Notes under the pieces: model-generated
Seen by the model: only the letters and a program-made list of their open reading frames with translations
Told to the model about the DNA's origin: nothing
Database searches by the model: none
Assembly: GCA_038228615.1 (NCBI GenBank)
Contig: JBBRPC010000048.1
Coordinates: 1 to 19,777, forward strand
Reading direction: 5' to 3'
DNA length: 19,777 nt
From: F1-120-MAGs023 sp038228615
Lineage (GTDB): Bacteria > Actinomycetota > Acidimicrobiia > IMCC26256 > PALSA-610
Shown: piece after piece, positions 6,851-13,986 of the stretch
Position numbering within the stretch: the first letter of the stretch is position 1
Layout of the letters: every line of letters starts with the position of its first letter
Translations under genes and position numbers: made by a program

Positions 6851-8917
6851 GTGGATGAGCCGACGACCCGACGGGACTGGGTCGACCGGGCCTCGGCGGC
6901 GTTGCAACAATTGGTCGGCGAAGCGACTGAGTTTCGAGATGGTCAACTCGACGCGATTATCGCGTTGGTCCGTGATCACAGACGCGTGCTCTGTGTGCAG
7001 CGCACGGGTTGGGGCAAGAGCGCTGTCTATTTCGTTGCAACGAAACTCTTGCGCGACGACGGCGCCGGTCCAACCTTGCTTGTGTCGCCGCTGCTGGCGT
7101 TGATGCGCAATCAAATCGAACACGCAACCCGCGGCGGTATCAAGGCAGCGACGATCAATTCGGATAATCAAGATGATTGGGATTTGATTCACGAATCGAT
7201 CGACGCTAACGATGTGGATCTCCTGATCGTTTCGCCAGAGCGTTTTGCGAATCCCAAGTTCCGAGCCACGGTCTTGCCGCTGCTCATCGAACGTACAGGC
7301 TTGTTTGTCATCGATGAGGCGCATTGCATCAGCGATTGGGGTCACGACTTTCGCCCGGACTATCGCCGGTTTGTGCACGTATTGCGGATGCTGCCAAGTG
7401 ATGTGCCGGTGTTATGCACCACCGCCACCGCGAACGACCGCGTTGTGCACGATGTTGTGGCGCAACTCGGACACGACTTGTTGGTGTTGCGTGGCCCGTT
7501 GGAACGCACCAGTCTTGCGCTAGATGTTGTGCAGTTGCCGTCGCAAGCGCAACGTCTGGCTTGGCTTGTTGCGGCGTTGCCAACGATCAGAGGCTCGGGG
7601 ATCATTTACACCTTGACGGTTCGCGACGCATTGCTGGTGAGTGATTGGTTGAACGCTCACGGCATCCGTGCGGCCGCCTATCACGGAGGCGAAGATTCTT
7701 CGAACAAACACATAATCGAAGCGCAGCTGAAGGCCAATGAACTGAAGGCGGTTGTCGCAACTTCTGCACTCGGCATGGGCTACGACAAACCAGATCTCGC
7801 GTTCGTGATCCATTTTCAGTCGCCGGGTTCCGCGATTGCGTATTACCAACAAGTTGGTCGTGCAGGTCGAGCACTCCCCGACGCGGTCGGTGTGCTGTTG
7901 GCGGGTGAGGAAGACGAACGGATCCAGAACTGGTTCATCAACACGGCGTTTCCAGCACAGGAATACGCGGAAGCGATCATCGCGGTGCTCGATCGCGAAA
8001 CAGCACCGATTGGTGTCGCGGCGATCGAACGCGAGGTCAATATCAAACGATCTCGTCTGACGAACATGTTGAAGGTACTCGAGGTCGACGGTGCGATAGC
8101 TCGAAGTGGCGCGAAGTATCAACGGACGGAACAAGCTTGGTCGTATCCGGTTGAACGCATCGCGAATATCACTGCACAACGCCATCTTGAGCAGGCGCGG
8201 ATGCGCGATTACCTCACCGGCGGCGGCTGTCTGATGCAGCATGTTCGGCGCGAACTCGATGATCCGGATCCGCAACCGTGTGGTCGCTGCGGGCGGTGCG
8301 TTGGACACCCGATCGTTGTCGTGGAGATCGATCCTGTCGTCGCGAGGGAAGCGGTTGCGTTCCTGCGCGGCCACTCGATCGATATTGAACCGAGAAAACA
8401 ATGGCCTGATCTGAAACGCATCGCGCCGACGAGCCAGGCGCTGGCGGGCAAAGCGTTGTGTCAACTCGATGACGGAGGTTGGGGCAAGCTGGTCAGGGAG
8501 CAGCGTATCGGTGGCGTGTTCAGCGATGAACTCGTGCAAGCACTCGCCAGTTTGTGCCGGAGTTGGCGTCCTGATCCGCGGCCAACGTGGATCGCCGCCG
8601 TACCAACGCATCGCGATCCCGACGCCGTCGCACAGTTTGCGCAACGACTTGCCGTTGCGCTCAAGTTGCCGTTTCGAAATGTGGTCGTTCGCGTCGAGGC
8701 CCGCCCGCCGCAGTCGGAGATGGAAAACAGCGCTCAGCAGTGGCGCAATGTCGTTGGGGCATTTGCGATCGTCGGCGAGGTGTTCGACGGCCCCGTACTC
8801 CTCGTCGACGACACTGTGTCATCGCGTTGGACGATCGCCGTACTTGCCGATCAGTTGTTTCGCGCTGGAAGTGGCCCGGTGCTGCCGCTCATCTTGGCGC
8901 AAGGAACGAGCGAGTAG
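6851..8917 (+). CDS. recQ: RecQ-family DNA helicase fused to a C-terminal phosphoribosyltransferase-like domain
   Basis: The 688-residue protein is a superfamily 2 helicase. Q32 in FRDGQ is motif 0; RTGWGKS (51-57) is Walker A, with RTGW in place of the usual TGGG; DEAH (155-158) continues as CISDWGHDFRPDY; TATA lies at 191-194. The second RecA domain contains AAYHGG, ATSALGMGYDKPD and QQVGRAGR (333-340). Residues about 375-430 look like a winged helix. A four-cysteine zinc site follows (C460, C477, C480, C483). The C-terminal part (about 575-688) has VLLVDDTVSSRWT (649-661), the PRPP-binding loop of type I phosphoribosyltransferases. There is no HRDC domain. It should unwind DNA 3' to 5'; the role of the PRTase part is unknown. 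GTG start is chosen from the -10 box and because no in-frame ATG lies near. It converges with the PhyH gene across 14 bases. Confidence 0.92.
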   Translation: MDEPTTRRDWVDRASAALQQLVGEATEFRDGQLDAIIALVRDHRRVLCVQRTGWGKSAVYFVATKLLRDDGAGPTLLVSPLLALMRNQIEHATRGGIKAATINSDNQDDWDLIHESIDANDVDLLIVSPERFANPKFRATVLPLLIERTGLFVIDEAHCISDWGHDFRPDYRRFVHVLRMLPSDVPVLCTTATANDRVVHDVVAQLGHDLLVLRGPLERTSLALDVVQLPSQAQRLAWLVAALPTIRGSGIIYTLTVRDALLVSDWLNAHGIRAAAYHGGEDSSNKHIIEAQLKANELKAVVATSALGMGYDKPDLAFVIHFQSPGSAIAYYQQVGRAGRALPDAVGVLLAGEEDERIQNWFINTAFPAQEYAEAIIAVLDRETAPIGVAAIEREVNIKRSRLTNMLKVLEVDGAIARSGAKYQRTEQAWSYPVERIANITAQRHLEQARMRDYLTGGGCLMQHVRRELDDPDPQPCGRCGRCVGHPIVVVEIDPVVAREAVAFLRGHSIDIEPRKQWPDLKRIAPTSQALAGKALCQLDDGGWGKLVREQRIGGVFSDELVQALASLCRSWRPDPRPTWIAAVPTHRDPDAVAQFAQRLAVALKLPFRNVVVRVEARPPQSEMENSAQQWRNVVGAFAIVGEVFDGPVLLVDDTVSSRWTIAVLADQLFRAGSGPVLPLILAQGTSE

Positions 8918-8931
8918 TCCCCGTCGTGGAG

Positions 8932-10149
8932 TTACTTACCGGTGTCTGGCCTACGTGCTGTCAGCAGGGTTTCGAGATGGTCAACTTGCCCGTCGGCGTT
9001 GCTGAGTAGAGCGTCGTTGTAATGCCGTTCGCCGCGATGGTTGGTTGTGTTCGGCGGCGCGTAGCTCAAGAGCACGCTGATCCGGTGAGGGCCAATATCA
9101 CTTGTGGGGGGCAGCGACGCGTGCATCACGTCACCGTTATGAATCGTGACGTCGCCAGCGCCGACCACGACAGAAACCCCGTTGGGCGCGCTGTCTTCGC
9201 GGCCGTCGATGAATGGGTGGCTTGTATCTTGCGAACCTGGCAGGAAACGCAGTTCTCCGGCCGCTGGCGAACCGTCGGTCAAACAAATTGTCATGACGTA
9301 ACACGGACACGTCAACGCGTGTCCACCCATGCCGCAATCGCGGTGCCATGGGAGATCGGCCAGTCCCTCTTTGACGTTGGGCCGTTTCCACAAGACAGTG
9401 ACGGAATCAATGTCGTCGCCCGACGCGTGAACGACGTCGGTATCGACGAGCGCAACAATCGAACGGATGCGATCGTCGTCGTAGAGCGCTCGGAGCAGAG
9501 GTCGGCGTGCGCCGTTTAATACTCGACACAACACAGTTTCGGCGGCGGTATTGCGTCCCCACCACGACTCTTGATCTCCCTCGACTGCAGCGGCCTCGAG
9601 TTGGTCGGCCTCGCCGCGAATCGTGGCGATCTCTGCGTCGGTGAATACCGCTGGCACGTGGAGGTAGCCGGCAGTCTTGAGGTAGTGAGCAGCGAGATCG
9701 CGCTGTTCGCCGATCTCGTGCATTGTGAACGGCCGAGCCGGGTCGAGCGGGTTGCCTTCGAGGTCGCGCAGATCCATGCGCTCAGAGTCGTAGATCGGCC
9801 GTCCGTGAAACATGGCGCGCAGCGCGGGCTCCCAACGGATGAAACGGAGCGGGTTTCCGCGAACGACTTCAACTTGATCCCGGTAGAACATGGCGACGGG
9901 TGTTTCGAGATCAGCGACCAGGCCGAAGAACATTTCGTCGCTCACCGCCACGACCGTGCGCGCGTGTTCATCACCTTCAAGAACTGCGATCGTTCTGCCA
10001 TCGCTGCGGTAGGTGTAGGTCGCGGTTGGGGTTCGAATCGCGAGTGCACCGATCTTTTCTGCGTCAAGGGCCGCTAGCGCCCCATTGCCTGCTGCCAGGA
10101 GGGTCGGGAGTTCTTCGGTGTGAAACGTGCGAATGTCAATCGATCCCAT
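8932..10149 (-). CDS. Phytanoyl-CoA dioxygenase (PhyH) family protein with N-terminal SCP2-like domain
   Basis: From the ATG at 10149 the protein has 405 residues. The C-terminal half is a PhyH-type Fe(II)/2-oxoglutarate dioxygenase: iron ligands H269 and D271 in WHRDCGMGGH, H343 in GDVMHAS, and R356 for 2-oxoglutarate in HRISVLLSY. ELRFLPGSQ is the usual core strand. The N-terminal region (about 20-125) resembles an SCP2 lipid-carrier domain, with TYRSDGRTIAVLEGD, then a stretch ending MFYRDQVEVVRGNPLRF. The expected reaction is hydroxylation of a lipid or CoA-linked substrate that the SCP2 part may hold. A TTG at 10185 would add 12 residues, but the ATG has GAGG eight bases upstream. It lies 72 bases after the SDR gene on the same strand and is probably co-transcribed. 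Confidence 0.85.
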   Translation of the reverse strand: MGSIDIRTFHTEELPTLLAAGNGALAALDAEKIGALAIRTPTATYTYRSDGRTIAVLEGDEHARTVVAVSDEMFFGLVADLETPVAMFYRDQVEVVRGNPLRFIRWEPALRAMFHGRPIYDSERMDLRDLEGNPLDPARPFTMHEIGEQRDLAAHYLKTAGYLHVPAVFTDAEIATIRGEADQLEAAAVEGDQESWWGRNTAAETVLCRVLNGARRPLLRALYDDDRIRSIVALVDTDVVHASGDDIDSVTVLWKRPNVKEGLADLPWHRDCGMGGHALTCPCYVMTICLTDGSPAAGELRFLPGSQDTSHPFIDGREDSAPNGVSVVVGAGDVTIHNGDVMHASLPPTSDIGPHRISVLLSYAPPNTTNHRGERHYNDALLSNADGQVDHLETLLTARRPDTGK

Positions 10150-10221
10150 TGGAACAGCCTCGGTATGAATGAGCGATTTGTGCAAGCCGCGTGTATCGCA
10201 AACAATGCGATGTCGTTGGTG

Positions 10222-11151
10222 TTACGCCGAGAGCGCTCCCCAGGAAACGCCGGTGAGTTCACACGACACGTCCCACAACTGCCGTGCGTCGGCGACATTG
10301 TGCGAGCGCTTGTTCGATTTCACTTTGACGGGATTTCCGCGTTGCTCCATGAATCCGCCGGGTCCGAAGTAATCACCGCCCGATGCATTTGGGTCGACGG
10401 CGGCTCGCAACGTGGGGAGTGCGCCCATTGATGCCGATTGCATGGCGATGTTGAGCACCGGCTGTGTGAATTTCATCAGCGTTCCGCTGATCCCAGCGAC
10501 GTCGTGGCCAAGGTTTGTGTTCGAACCACCTGGGTGGGCCGCAGTTGCAATCGTTGACGCGCCAGCTTCGGCGAGACGTCGTTGGAGCTCGTAGGTGAAG
10601 AGCAAGTTTGCAAGTTTGCTGCGGCCGTATGCACGCCATGGCGAGTAGTGCTGTTCCGATTGCAGATCGTCAAAGTTCATCGTCCCCATCCGGTGACCCA
10701 CACTGCTGATGTTGACGACGCGCGAAGCATTGGTAGCAAGCAGCGATTCGATCAGCGAGGCGGTGAGCGCGAAATGTCCGAGATGGTTCGTGCCGAGCTG
10801 GAGTTCGAAACCATCCGCGGTGGCGCGTTTCGGTGTTGCCATGACACCAGCGTTGTTGATCAAGAGATCGAGATGGGTGTGGTCAGTTCCGAACGTTTTC
10901 GCTGCGCCGCGCACAGATTCGAGATCGGAAAGGTCGACATCGAGGATACTGACGGATCCACTCGGGCGCAGCGCAACAATTGCGTCGCGAGCGTTGTCTG
11001 CCTTTGCGCGGCTGCGGCACGCCAACACGACGTGCGCTCCATGTTGTGTGAGCGCTCGTGCGGCCTCGAATCCAATTCCGCTATTCGCGCCCGTGATGAG
11101 CGCGATTCGACCCGACTGATCGGGGATATCTGTCTCTGTCCATCCGGCCAT
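10222..11151 (-). CDS. Short-chain dehydrogenase/reductase (retinol-dehydrogenase-like)
   Basis: This is a 309-residue classical SDR. TGANSGIG (20-27) binds the cofactor, and R46/R48 after the second strand favours NADP(H). NNAG (99-102) stabilises the fold. The active site is S149 or S150 in NISSVG, Y175 and K179 in YGRSKLANLLF. The length, the early SGRIALITG and the YGRSKLANLLF helix are typical of the retinol dehydrogenase/WWOX-like branch, common in lipid- and steroid-using actinobacteria. It would interconvert an alcohol and a ketone; substrate unknown. It starts at ATG 11151 behind a leaderless -10 box, and is the first gene of a probable operon with the SCP2-PhyH dioxygenase, so the two may act on the same lipid. 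Confidence 0.9.
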   Translation of the reverse strand: MAGWTETDIPDQSGRIALITGANSGIGFEAARALTQHGAHVVLACRSRAKADNARDAIVALRPSGSVSILDVDLSDLESVRGAAKTFGTDHTHLDLLINNAGVMATPKRATADGFELQLGTNHLGHFALTASLIESLLATNASRVVNISSVGHRMGTMNFDDLQSEQHYSPWRAYGRSKLANLLFTYELQRRLAEAGASTIATAAHPGGSNTNLGHDVAGISGTLMKFTQPVLNIAMQSASMGALPTLRAAVDPNASGGDYFGPGGFMEQRGNPVKVKSNKRSHNVADARQLWDVSCELTGVSWGALSA

Positions 11152-11157
11152 GCGACG

Positions 11158-11163
11158 ACCTTA
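11158..11163 (-). promoter_or_regulatory. Candidate -10 box TAAGGT for a leaderless transcript of the SDR gene
   Basis: On the minus strand TAAGGT is followed by six bases and the ATG at 11151. The AAGG inside it could also be read as a weak ribosome site, so the leaderless reading is not certain. Confidence 0.45.
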
Positions 11164-11247
11164 TCCACAAACCGTGTTCAACGAAATGCTTGACCCGGCT
11201 GAGTGGCGCGGGCAGACTGCGCACCGACGGTCTCCCGGGGGAGCCGC

Positions 11248-11255
11248 AGAAGGGA
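11248..11255 (+). promoter_or_regulatory. Ribosome binding site deciding the SGNH hydrolase start
   Basis: AGAAGGGA ends five bases before the ATG at 11261. It favours this start over the in-frame upstream codon at 11150, which would bury the signal peptide behind 37 extra residues. Confidence 0.65.
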
Positions 11256-11260
11256 ATCCA

Positions 11261-12484
11261 ATGCGTCGTGTTCGTCTTCGCCGCTCGGCTAGCGCAGCCG
11301 CAGCCCTACTCGCGATCTCTGCTGGAGTTGGTGTGCTTGGGGCTCCGCCGGCCCATGCCGATGGGCCTGGTGTCGGGAATCCGTGGATCGTGACGCTCGG
11401 TGACTCTGCGATTTCTGGCGAGGCTGGTCGGTGGGCAGGCAATACGAATGGTTCGTCGAACAACGTCGACGCGCTCGGATCGACTGCGTACTACGACAAC
11501 GCAAACAACACCGGGGAACAGATTTCCGGATGTCACCGGTCGAAATCGGCAGAGGTATACGTCGGTGGCGGCGTGAATTCAATCAACTTCGCGTGTTCTG
11601 GTGCGCGCACATATACCCAAACGCCGGGTTCTGGCGACTACAAGCCAGGCATCGACTTCTTTTCGGATTCGAACGGACATCAGGGCCAAGCGTTGATGCT
11701 GCAGAATTTTGCTGGCACGCACAATGTCAAAGCAGTTGCGTTGCTGATCGGCGCGAACAACTATGGGTTCGCCGACATTGTGCAGCAATGCATTGAGGAT
11801 TTCCTACTTTCTCCGAGTTGGTGGAAGGACTATTGCAACGACGATTCAAGCATCACTGCGAAGTTCACGGCGAGTAATATCGCGACTGTCACCAGCCAGG
11901 TCAAGGGCGCGATTCTGAACGTGCGTCAGGCAATGCTGAACGCTGGATATGCGGACTCGCAGTACAAGATTGTCGCGCAGACCTACTCGTCTCCAATCCC
12001 CAAGGGTTCAGGCAATCGCTATTCGCAGTCTGGCTACTCTCGCCAATCGACCGGTGGCTGCGGAATGTGGAACAACGATGCCGACTGGGCCAACAATACG
12101 GTCGTGCCAACGTTGAACAATTCAACAATCAATGCGGTTGCGCAGAGCGGGCTCACCAACATTGTTGTGCTCAACGACGTGAACGCACTCGTTGGAAGGC
12201 GACTGTGCGAAAACACCGTTGGGCTGTTAGAGGAAAAAGGCCTGAGCAACTGGCACAGTGCCGGGGCGGTCGACAACACCGAATGGGTCAGCCAAGCTAG
12301 AACCGTATCGACCATCTTCGGCCCGTACCAGCTCCAAGAGGGCATGCACCCGAGTTATTGGGGCCAGCTGGCGTTGCGCAACTGTTTGCGTCTGGCGTTC
12401 AACGGCGGTTCTGTGCACGGCGGAACGTGTAATCGAGGCTCGGGTCTCAATGCGAATGGCGAACCAAATATGTCGCTCTCGTAA
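11261..12484 (+). CDS. Secreted SGNH/GDSL-type hydrolase
   Basis: The 407-residue precursor begins with an Arg-rich segment, an Ala/Leu core and an AHA-D cleavage site after about residue 33, a clear Sec signal peptide. Block I is TLGDSAISGEAGRWAGN, with S49 as nucleophile. NFACSGART (109-117) fits block II. LLIGANNYGF (161-170) is the block III region, with N166 or N167 for the oxyanion hole. HPSYWGQ has H363 as catalytic base. The acid normally three residues before this His is Glu (E360), not Asp. Eight cysteines in the mature part suggest disulfides. Expected role: extracellular esterase or lipase; substrate unknown. It is divergent from the SDR gene (109 bases) and converges with menB. 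Confidence 0.88.
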   Translation: MRRVRLRRSASAAAALLAISAGVGVLGAPPAHADGPGVGNPWIVTLGDSAISGEAGRWAGNTNGSSNNVDALGSTAYYDNANNTGEQISGCHRSKSAEVYVGGGVNSINFACSGARTYTQTPGSGDYKPGIDFFSDSNGHQGQALMLQNFAGTHNVKAVALLIGANNYGFADIVQQCIEDFLLSPSWWKDYCNDDSSITAKFTASNIATVTSQVKGAILNVRQAMLNAGYADSQYKIVAQTYSSPIPKGSGNRYSQSGYSRQSTGGCGMWNNDADWANNTVVPTLNNSTINAVAQSGLTNIVVLNDVNALVGRRLCENTVGLLEEKGLSNWHSAGAVDNTEWVSQARTVSTIFGPYQLQEGMHPSYWGQLALRNCLRLAFNGGSVHGGTCNRGSGLNANGEPNMSLS

Positions 12485-12498
12485 GGAGGGCATCGTTC

Positions 12499-12564
12499 AT
12501 GCTGTGCGGTATGGCGCTAGAAGTACCACGGATATGGCGACCAGTCGGGCTCACGCTTTTCTAA
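12499..12564 (+). CDS. Possible 21-residue small ORF after the SGNH gene
   Basis: AGGAGG at 12484-12489, inside AAGGAGGG, starts at the last base of the SGNH stop codon. Nine bases later an ATG at 12499 opens 21 codons ending in TAA at 12562-12564. The peptide begins MLCGMALEVP and has no recognisable family. It overlaps the 3' end of menB on the opposite strand, so part of its sequence is constrained by menB. The Shine-Dalgarno match is the best in the window together with that of the ABC permease. It may be a small protein, or the motif may be chance. Confidence 0.22.
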   Translation: MLCGMALEVPRIWRPVGLTLF

Positions 12565-13416
12565 GAACGAGTCGCGACCTTCAGCTGCTTCATCCGTCAT
12601 ATACGCCAGCCGTGTTGCTTCTCCCGCGAATACTTGTTGCCCGACGAGTCCGTCGTCGATGAGGTTGAACGAGAACTTCAACATGCGCTGCGCGGTCGGG
12701 GATTTTCCGTTGATCTTGGCTGCCCACTCGAGCGCAACCCGTTCGAGATCCGCGTGATCAACCACGGCGTTCACCATGCCCATGCGGTGCGCATCGAGTG
12801 CCGAGTACTCATCACCGAGGAAGAAGATCTCGCGCGCGAACTTCTGGCCGACTTGGCGCGCGAGGTACGCACTTCCGAATCCTCCGTCGAAGCTCGCGAC
12901 GTCGGCGTCGGTTTGTTTGAATCGTGCGTGTTCACGTGACGCGATCGTGAGATCGCTCACCACGTGCAAGCTGTGTCCGCCGCCAGCTGCCCATCCTGGC
13001 ACGACGCAAATCACGATCTTGCCCATGAAGCGGATGAGGCGCTGCACCTCCAATATGTGCAACCGACCTGTTTTCGCCCGATCAACCGTGTCGGCCGTGT
13101 CGCCACTTGCATATCGATAGCCCGACTTGCCGCGGACGCGCTGATCGCCGCCCGAACAGAATGACCACACACCGTCTTTCGGCGATGGGCCGTTGCCGGT
13201 GAGCAGCACACAGCCGACATCCGTGGTCTGGCGTGCGTGGTCGAGTGCTCGATAGAGCTCGTCGACAGTGGATGGTCGGAAGGCATTTCGGACTTCGGGT
13301 CGGTCGAACGCGATCCTGACAGTGCCTTGGTCGAGTGCCCGGTGGTAGGTGATGTCTTGGAAGTCGAATCCTTCGACGGTCCGCCATGCTGATTGATCAA
13401 AAATCGCAGAAACCAT
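12517..13416 (-). CDS. menB: 1,4-dihydroxy-2-naphthoyl-CoA synthase (naphthoate synthase)
   Basis: The 299-residue crotonase-fold enzyme closes the second ring of the menaquinone head group from o-succinylbenzoyl-CoA. It carries the MenB signatures: FCSGGDQRVRG-SGY (87-100), with the oxyanion-hole glycines; PGWAAGGGHSLH (140-151); TDADVASFDGGFGS (169-182), with S175 and D177 matching the catalytic pair; and the terminal DWSPYPWYF. D170 aligns with the carboxylate of M. tuberculosis MenB (Asp185), so this is the bicarbonate-independent type. AGEATRLAYMTDEA-EGRD is also almost as in mycobacteria. No other men gene lies in the window. It starts at ATG 13416 behind a leaderless -10 box and is divergent from the MaoC-like hydratase across 57 bases. 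Confidence 0.96.
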   Translation of the reverse strand: MVSAIFDQSAWRTVEGFDFQDITYHRALDQGTVRIAFDRPEVRNAFRPSTVDELYRALDHARQTTDVGCVLLTGNGPSPKDGVWSFCSGGDQRVRGKSGYRYASGDTADTVDRAKTGRLHILEVQRLIRFMGKIVICVVPGWAAGGGHSLHVVSDLTIASREHARFKQTDADVASFDGGFGSAYLARQVGQKFAREIFFLGDEYSALDAHRMGMVNAVVDHADLERVALEWAAKINGKSPTAQRMLKFSFNLIDDGLVGQQVFAGEATRLAYMTDEAAEGRDSFLEKREPDWSPYPWYF

Positions 13417-13422
13417 TCGGCG

Positions 13423-13428
13423 AGATTA
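13423..13428 (-). promoter_or_regulatory. Candidate -10 box TAATCT for a leaderless transcript of menB
   Basis: On the minus strand TAATCT is followed by six bases and the ATG at 13416. No Shine-Dalgarno sequence is present. Confidence 0.5.
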
Positions 13429-13460
13429 CGGTGCAGGGCTGCAACCGTCCGCACCCCATG

Positions 13461-13465
13461 AGGAG
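13461..13465 (+). promoter_or_regulatory. Ribosome binding site of the MaoC-like gene
   Basis: AGGAG eight bases upstream of the ATG at 13474, which it confirms as the start. Confidence 0.6.
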
Positions 13466-13473
13466 CTTCCCAA

Positions 13474-13947
13474 ATGTCTGCAGCTGAAGACGGCTTCGCC
13501 GTCGCGTCTGGCCTGGTCGGAACCGAAGAAGGCTCAGGAGATTGGTTCGTGATCGACCAGGATCGCGTGAACGCGTTCGCCGATGCGACGCTCGATCATC
13601 AATTCATCCATGTTGATCCCGAGGCAGCGAAGGCCACGCCGTTCGGTGGCCCAATTGCGCACGGATTCCTGACGCTGTCGCTGTTGGTGCATCTTTCGAA
13701 ATCCATCCCACAGAACCCGGATGTGTTCAAGGGCGCGGTGATGGGCGTGAACTACGGCCTCGACAAAGTTCGGTTCATCAATCCGGTACGGGTCGGCTCG
13801 AACGTGCGCGCCACGAGTGTTATCTCCGACGTGGTTCTGAAGGACCCGAGTACCGTGCAGACGAAGCGGACGTTAACGGTCGAAATTGAAGGCGTGGCGA
13901 AACCTGCATTGATCGCAGAGTGGATCACGCTCACCGTCTACGGGTGA
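13474..13947 (+). CDS. MaoC-family (R)-specific enoyl-CoA hydratase, HtdZ/Rv0130-like
   Basis: The 157-residue single hotdog protein contains the hydratase motif FADATLDHQFIHVDPEAA (36-53), with D41 and H46 as the catalytic pair. PFGGPIAHGFLTLSL (about 56-70) completes the active site, and INPVRVGSNVRATS is the conserved overhang strand. Length and sequence resemble M. tuberculosis Rv0130 (151 residues), which hydrates trans-2-enoyl-CoA to the (R)-3-hydroxyacyl form. It probably acts in fatty acid or lipid breakdown. The gene is divergent from menB and faces the secreted-protein gene across 39 bases (13948-13986), where a weak TTGG/CCAA hairpin is the only terminator-like structure. Confidence 0.9.
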   Translation: MSAAEDGFAVASGLVGTEEGSGDWFVIDQDRVNAFADATLDHQFIHVDPEAAKATPFGGPIAHGFLTLSLLVHLSKSIPQNPDVFKGAVMGVNYGLDKVRFINPVRVGSNVRATSVISDVVLKDPSTVQTKRTLTVEIEGVAKPALIAEWITLTVYG

Positions 13948-13986
13948 TGCGCGACCCACTCAGTATCGTTGGCTCGACCAAGGCTC

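Noticed and set aside
5825..7378. 517-codon open frame on the minus strand
   Set aside because: It lies antisense to DUF2277, alkB, the cysteine-rich gene and recQ, all with clear family motifs. Its translation has no recognisable domain and crosses several gene borders; long antisense frames are common in GC-rich DNA.
7520..8644. 374-codon open frame on the minus strand
   Set aside because: Fully antisense to the RecQ helicase core and zinc region; no domain, Arg/His-rich shadow composition.
11150..11260. 37-residue N-terminal extension of the SGNH hydrolase
   Set aside because: It would hide the signal peptide; the ATG at 11261 has a strong ribosome site.
13948..13986. Terminator between the convergent MaoC-like and secreted-protein genes
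   Set aside because: Only a four-base TTGG/CCAA stem with no T-run; too weak to call.
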